From the NCBI GenBank assembly GCA_963828405.1, contig CAWHEG010000031.1, forward strand, positions 124,001 to 188,000: DNA of 64,000 nucleotides, in the 5' to 3' direction. The position numbers and the translations under genes are program-made. The notes beneath the pieces are model-generated. The model did not search any database. It worked only from the letters and a program-made list of their open reading frames with translations, and had not been told where the DNA came from. Origin of the DNA: JANMJD01 sp963828405 (GTDB taxonomy: Bacteria; Actinomycetota; Acidimicrobiia; Acidimicrobiales; Ilumatobacteraceae). Below, piece by piece: positions 61,795 to 64,000 of the stretch (within the stretch, counting starts at the first letter, position 1; each line of letters begins with the position of its first letter).

Positions 61795-62304
61795 TCAGCG
61801 TGACGTGCGGCGCTGCAGGGCGACGGTCAAGGTGTCGAAGCGGCGCCGGTCGAGCACGGCGCCTTCGCGGCGCATCGCCGCCGGGTCGATCCGGACGATC
61901 CGGTCGAGTTTGGCCCAGCTGTCGCGGCCCGCAGGATCCCACGGTCCGGTGCCGACGAACACGTTGTCGGGGTCGTCGCGGCCCTTGGTCGTCAACGCCA
62001 CGGCCGCCAGCATCGGTCCCGCCCGCCCGACGATCACGACCGGACGGTCCTTGCCCAACGTCGGGTCCTCTTCGTACGACACCCAGGCCCAGACGACCTC
62101 ACCGGGGTCGGGGTCGCCGTCGAGGCAGGGCACGTAGGAGAAGCGCACGTCCCCGATGGCCGCATCGGGCGGCGCCACCGTGACGTGCTCCTCGGGCACG
62201 GCGGTCCGCGGCGGCCGGCGGCGGTTACCGGTCGTCCGGCCCAGCAGACCGCCGATCGCCGCGACGGCCCGCCGGACGCGGGACCCGTTCAGTCGAGGTC
62301 GCAT
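61795..62304 (-). CDS. PemK/MazF-like protein without a visible antitoxin
   Basis: This 169-residue protein has an N-terminal basic helix, then a PemK/MazF-type beta-barrel region: PGEVVWAWVSYEEDP, GKDRPVVIVGR, LAAVALTTK and WAKLDRIVRIDPAAM. MazF proteins are mRNA interferases. Here no small antitoxin gene is adjacent: the upstream neighbour is lysA, whose stop overlaps this start by 16 bases, and hom follows. The placement inside a biosynthetic operon and the long N-terminus suggest a housekeeping or domesticated member. Activity is not established. Confidence 0.75.
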   Translation of the reverse strand: MRPRLNGSRVRRAVAAIGGLLGRTTGNRRRPPRTAVPEEHVTVAPPDAAIGDVRFSYVPCLDGDPDPGEVVWAWVSYEEDPTLGKDRPVVIVGRAGPMLAAVALTTKGRDDPDNVFVGTGPWDPAGRDSWAKLDRIVRIDPAAMRREGAVLDRRRFDTLTVALQRRTSR

Positions 62305-63563
62305 CGCACGAGGTCGGCGAACGTCTCGCGGCGGACCACCAGCCGGGCCCGGCCGTCGGCGACGAAGACCACCGGCGGGCGGGTGACCTTGTTGTAGTTG
62401 GACCCCATCGAATGGCCGTAGGCGCCGGTCACCGGCATCGCCAGCAGGTCCCCGACGACGACGCCCTCGGGCACGGCAGCATTGAAGGCCAGCACGTCGC
62501 CGCTCTCGCAGTGCTTGCCGACGATGCGCAGGCGCGCAGGACGCTCGGCACCGACGTCACGGGGGAGGAAGGCCTCGTAACCGCTGCCGTAGAGCACCGG
62601 GCGAGGGTTGTCGCTCATTCCGCCGTCGACGGCGAGATAGTCGCGCACACCGGGGATGTGCTTGATCGTCCCGACGGTGTAGAGGGTGACGGCGGCCGAG
62701 GCGACGATCGCCCGGCCCGGCTCGACCGAGACCGCCGACTCGAGGCCGGCGGCGGCGCAGGCGTCGAGCACGACCTTGCCCCAGTGGGCGATCGACGGCC
62801 CCTCCTCACCGGCGACGTAGGCGACGCCGAGGCCGCCGCCGAGGGTCAGCTCGGGCAGGTCGTAGGGCCGGGCGAATCCGGCCATCAGCTCGGCGGCCCG
62901 GGCGAAGCCGTCGACGGCGAACACGTTGGAGCCGATGTGGCAGTGGAGCCCGACGAGCTGCACGGCGGGCGATCCCAGGGCGTGGGCCACCGCCCGGGCC
63001 GCGTCCCCGTTGGCGAGGTTGAAACCGAACTTCGAGTCGTCCTGGCCGGTGGCGATGTACTCGTGGGTGTGGGCGTGGACACCCGGTGTGATCCGCAGGT
63101 GGATCCGGGGGGCGGGCAGGCCGCCGCGGTGCAGCTCCTCGATCCGCCCGAGCTCGTCGAACGAGTCGACGTTGATGTGGCGGACGCCGGCCTCGATCGC
63201 CATGCGCAGCTCGTCGGTGCTCTTGTTGTTGCCGTGGAGCACGCAGCGGTCGGCGGGGACGCCGGCGTGCAGGGCGACGAACAGCTCGCCACCACTGGCG
63301 ACGTCGAGCAGCAGGCCCTCCTCGTGGGCGAGGCGGGCCATCGCCGTGCACAGGAAGGCCTTGGCCGCGTAGACCACCCGGTCGGCGCCGAATGCCCCGA
63401 CCGCTTCGCGGGCCCGATTGCGCAGGTGGACCTCGTCGTAGACGAACACCGGGGTGCCGAACTCGGCGGCGACGTCGAGCAGGGAGCACCCGCCGATGTT
63501 CAGCGCCCCGTCGCCGTCGACCGAGGCCGTGTCGGGCAGCAGATGCCACGGGACCGCGCTCAT
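62289..63563 (-). CDS. lysA: Diaminopimelate decarboxylase
   Basis: The 424-residue PLP barrel enzyme has the PLP Lys68 in VVYAAKAFLC, HGNNKS, HCHIGSN, GGGLGVAY, the SVEPGR phosphate region and CESGD near the C-terminus. It makes lysine from meso-diaminopimelate. The ATG at 63563 overlaps the argS stop (TGATG), so the two are coupled. Confidence 0.97.
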   Translation of the reverse strand: MSAVPWHLLPDTASVDGDGALNIGGCSLLDVAAEFGTPVFVYDEVHLRNRAREAVGAFGADRVVYAAKAFLCTAMARLAHEEGLLLDVASGGELFVALHAGVPADRCVLHGNNKSTDELRMAIEAGVRHINVDSFDELGRIEELHRGGLPAPRIHLRITPGVHAHTHEYIATGQDDSKFGFNLANGDAARAVAHALGSPAVQLVGLHCHIGSNVFAVDGFARAAELMAGFARPYDLPELTLGGGLGVAYVAGEEGPSIAHWGKVVLDACAAAGLESAVSVEPGRAIVASAAVTLYTVGTIKHIPGVRDYLAVDGGMSDNPRPVLYGSGYEAFLPRDVGAERPARLRIVGKHCESGDVLAFNAAVPEGVVVGDLLAMPVTGAYGHSMGSNYNKVTRPPVVFVADGRARLVVRRETFADLVRCDLD

Positions 63564-64000
63564 CACATCCGCTCCGGGGCCTCGATGCCGAGGAGCTGCA
63601 ACCCGGTCTCGAGCACCCGGGCGGTGAGATCGCACAGCGACAGGCGGCTGTCGCGCACCGCCGCATCCTCGGCCTTGATCACCGGGCACGCCTCGTAGAA
63701 CGCCGTGAAGGTCTGGGCGAGGTCGAAGAGATAGGTGCACAGCTTGTGCGGGCTGTACGTCTCGAGCGTCGCGGCGATCGCCGCGTCGAAGCCGAGCAGG
63801 CCGAGGGCGAGGGCGCGTTCGGGAGGGGCCCCGATCGACGCCACGGCGGAGCGCACCGAGGTGCGCTCGACCGCCGCCCGGCGGAAGATCGAGCAGATCC
63901 GGGCATGGGCGTACTGCAGGTACGGACCGGTGTTGCCTTCGAAGGCGAGCATCCGGTCGAAGGCGAAGACATAGTCCTTGACCCGGTCGTTGGCCAGGTC
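63563..64000 (-). CDS. argS: Arginyl-tRNA synthetase, C-terminal part
   Basis: The visible 145 codons run off the window edge. They include DRVKDYVFAFDRMLAFEGNT, which leads into TGPYLQYAHARICSIFRRA, then the all-helical DALR anticodon-binding domain and the terminal LGIEAPERM, matching the ArgRS ending LLGI(E/P)xPERM. The HIGH and KMSK regions lie outside the window. It is directly upstream of lysA, the usual actinobacterial pairing. Confidence 0.95.
   Translation of the reverse strand, partial: DLANDRVKDYVFAFDRMLAFEGNTGPYLQYAHARICSIFRRAAVERTSVRSAVASIGAPPERALALGLLGFDAAIAATLETYSPHKLCTYLFDLAQTFTAFYEACPVIKAEDAAVRDSRLSLCDLTARVLETGLQLLGIEAPERM

Noticed and set aside
1..64000. tRNA, rRNA, insertion sequences, att sites or replication origin
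   Set aside because: No cloverleaf, rRNA-like stretch, transposase, terminal inverted repeats with target duplication, or DnaA-box cluster was recognised in the short intergenic gaps. A covariance-model scan was not possible here.

Overview
The window is a gene-dense, very GC-rich bacterial chromosome segment, about 70% GC by eye. No gap between genes exceeds 300 bases. It looks like an actinobacterium, probably of class Acidimicrobiia (Ilumatobacter/Microthrix-like); that placement is an inference. Supporting signs are a WXG100 protein, a DUF222-HNH protein, a Rho factor with a long arginine/acid-rich insert, many acyl-CoA dehydrogenases and acyl-CoA synthetases, frequent GTG/TTG starts, and a DUF1501/DUF1800 pair with RLLDTR repeats. 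No rRNA, tRNA, insertion sequence, prophage or CRISPR array was seen.

Layout. Bases 1-1100 hold a small minus-strand unit (thiamine-binding-like protein, YheO-type HTH, HAD hydrolase) and a solitary WXG100 gene. Bases 1231-20405 are mainly catabolic or accessory: HrpA helicase, Nudix, M20 amidohydrolase, three acyl-CoA dehydrogenases, a PRXL2-type peroxiredoxin, MBL hydrolase, HMG-CoA lyase, SRPBCC, SDR, cyclase, acyl-CoA synthetase and a class III aminotransferase. Two of these genes (M20, cyclase) carry single-base frameshifts. Bases 20433-28855 hold a complete F1Fo ATP synthase operon (atpZ-like, atpI, atpB, E, b', b, H, A, G, D, C). Bases 29005-38340 are a translationally coupled cell-surface operon: a 13-repeat Ig-like giant protein, MoxR ATPase, DUF58 protein and a transglutaminase-like protein that has lost its catalytic residues. 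Bases 38454-41325 are wecA-glyA-rpiB. Bases 41434-47504 are a plus-strand block: thiolase-like protein, nucleoside hydrolase, alcohol dehydrogenase, S9 peptidase, TerB-like protein. Bases 47617-64000 are prmC, prfA, an unknown gene, DUF1501, DUF1800, rpmE, rho, DUF222-HNH, GNAT-like, thrC, hom, a PemK/MazF-like gene, lysA and the 3' end of argS.

Read along the minus strand, the order argS-lysA-hom-thrC-rho-rpmE-prfA-prmC-glyA-wecA-atpI-atpBEFHAGDC is the well-known actinobacterial backbone. It is interrupted by islands: HNH, DUF1800/1501, the plus-strand block and the surface operon. The usual thrB and sua5-like genes are not at their expected places.

The strongest novelty candidate is the PRXL2-type redox gene at 10106-10627. 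An in-frame TGA sits exactly where the first Cys of its CxxC motif should be, giving UxxC, and a SECIS-like stem-loop lies 25 nt downstream. This suggests an unannotated selenoprotein. Second is an ATP synthase gamma subunit with a C-terminal helix-hairpin-helix domain. Other notable items are the inactive transglutaminase, a 35-bp tandem repeat carrying the stop codons of two convergent genes, and a hairpin with a start codon in its loop.
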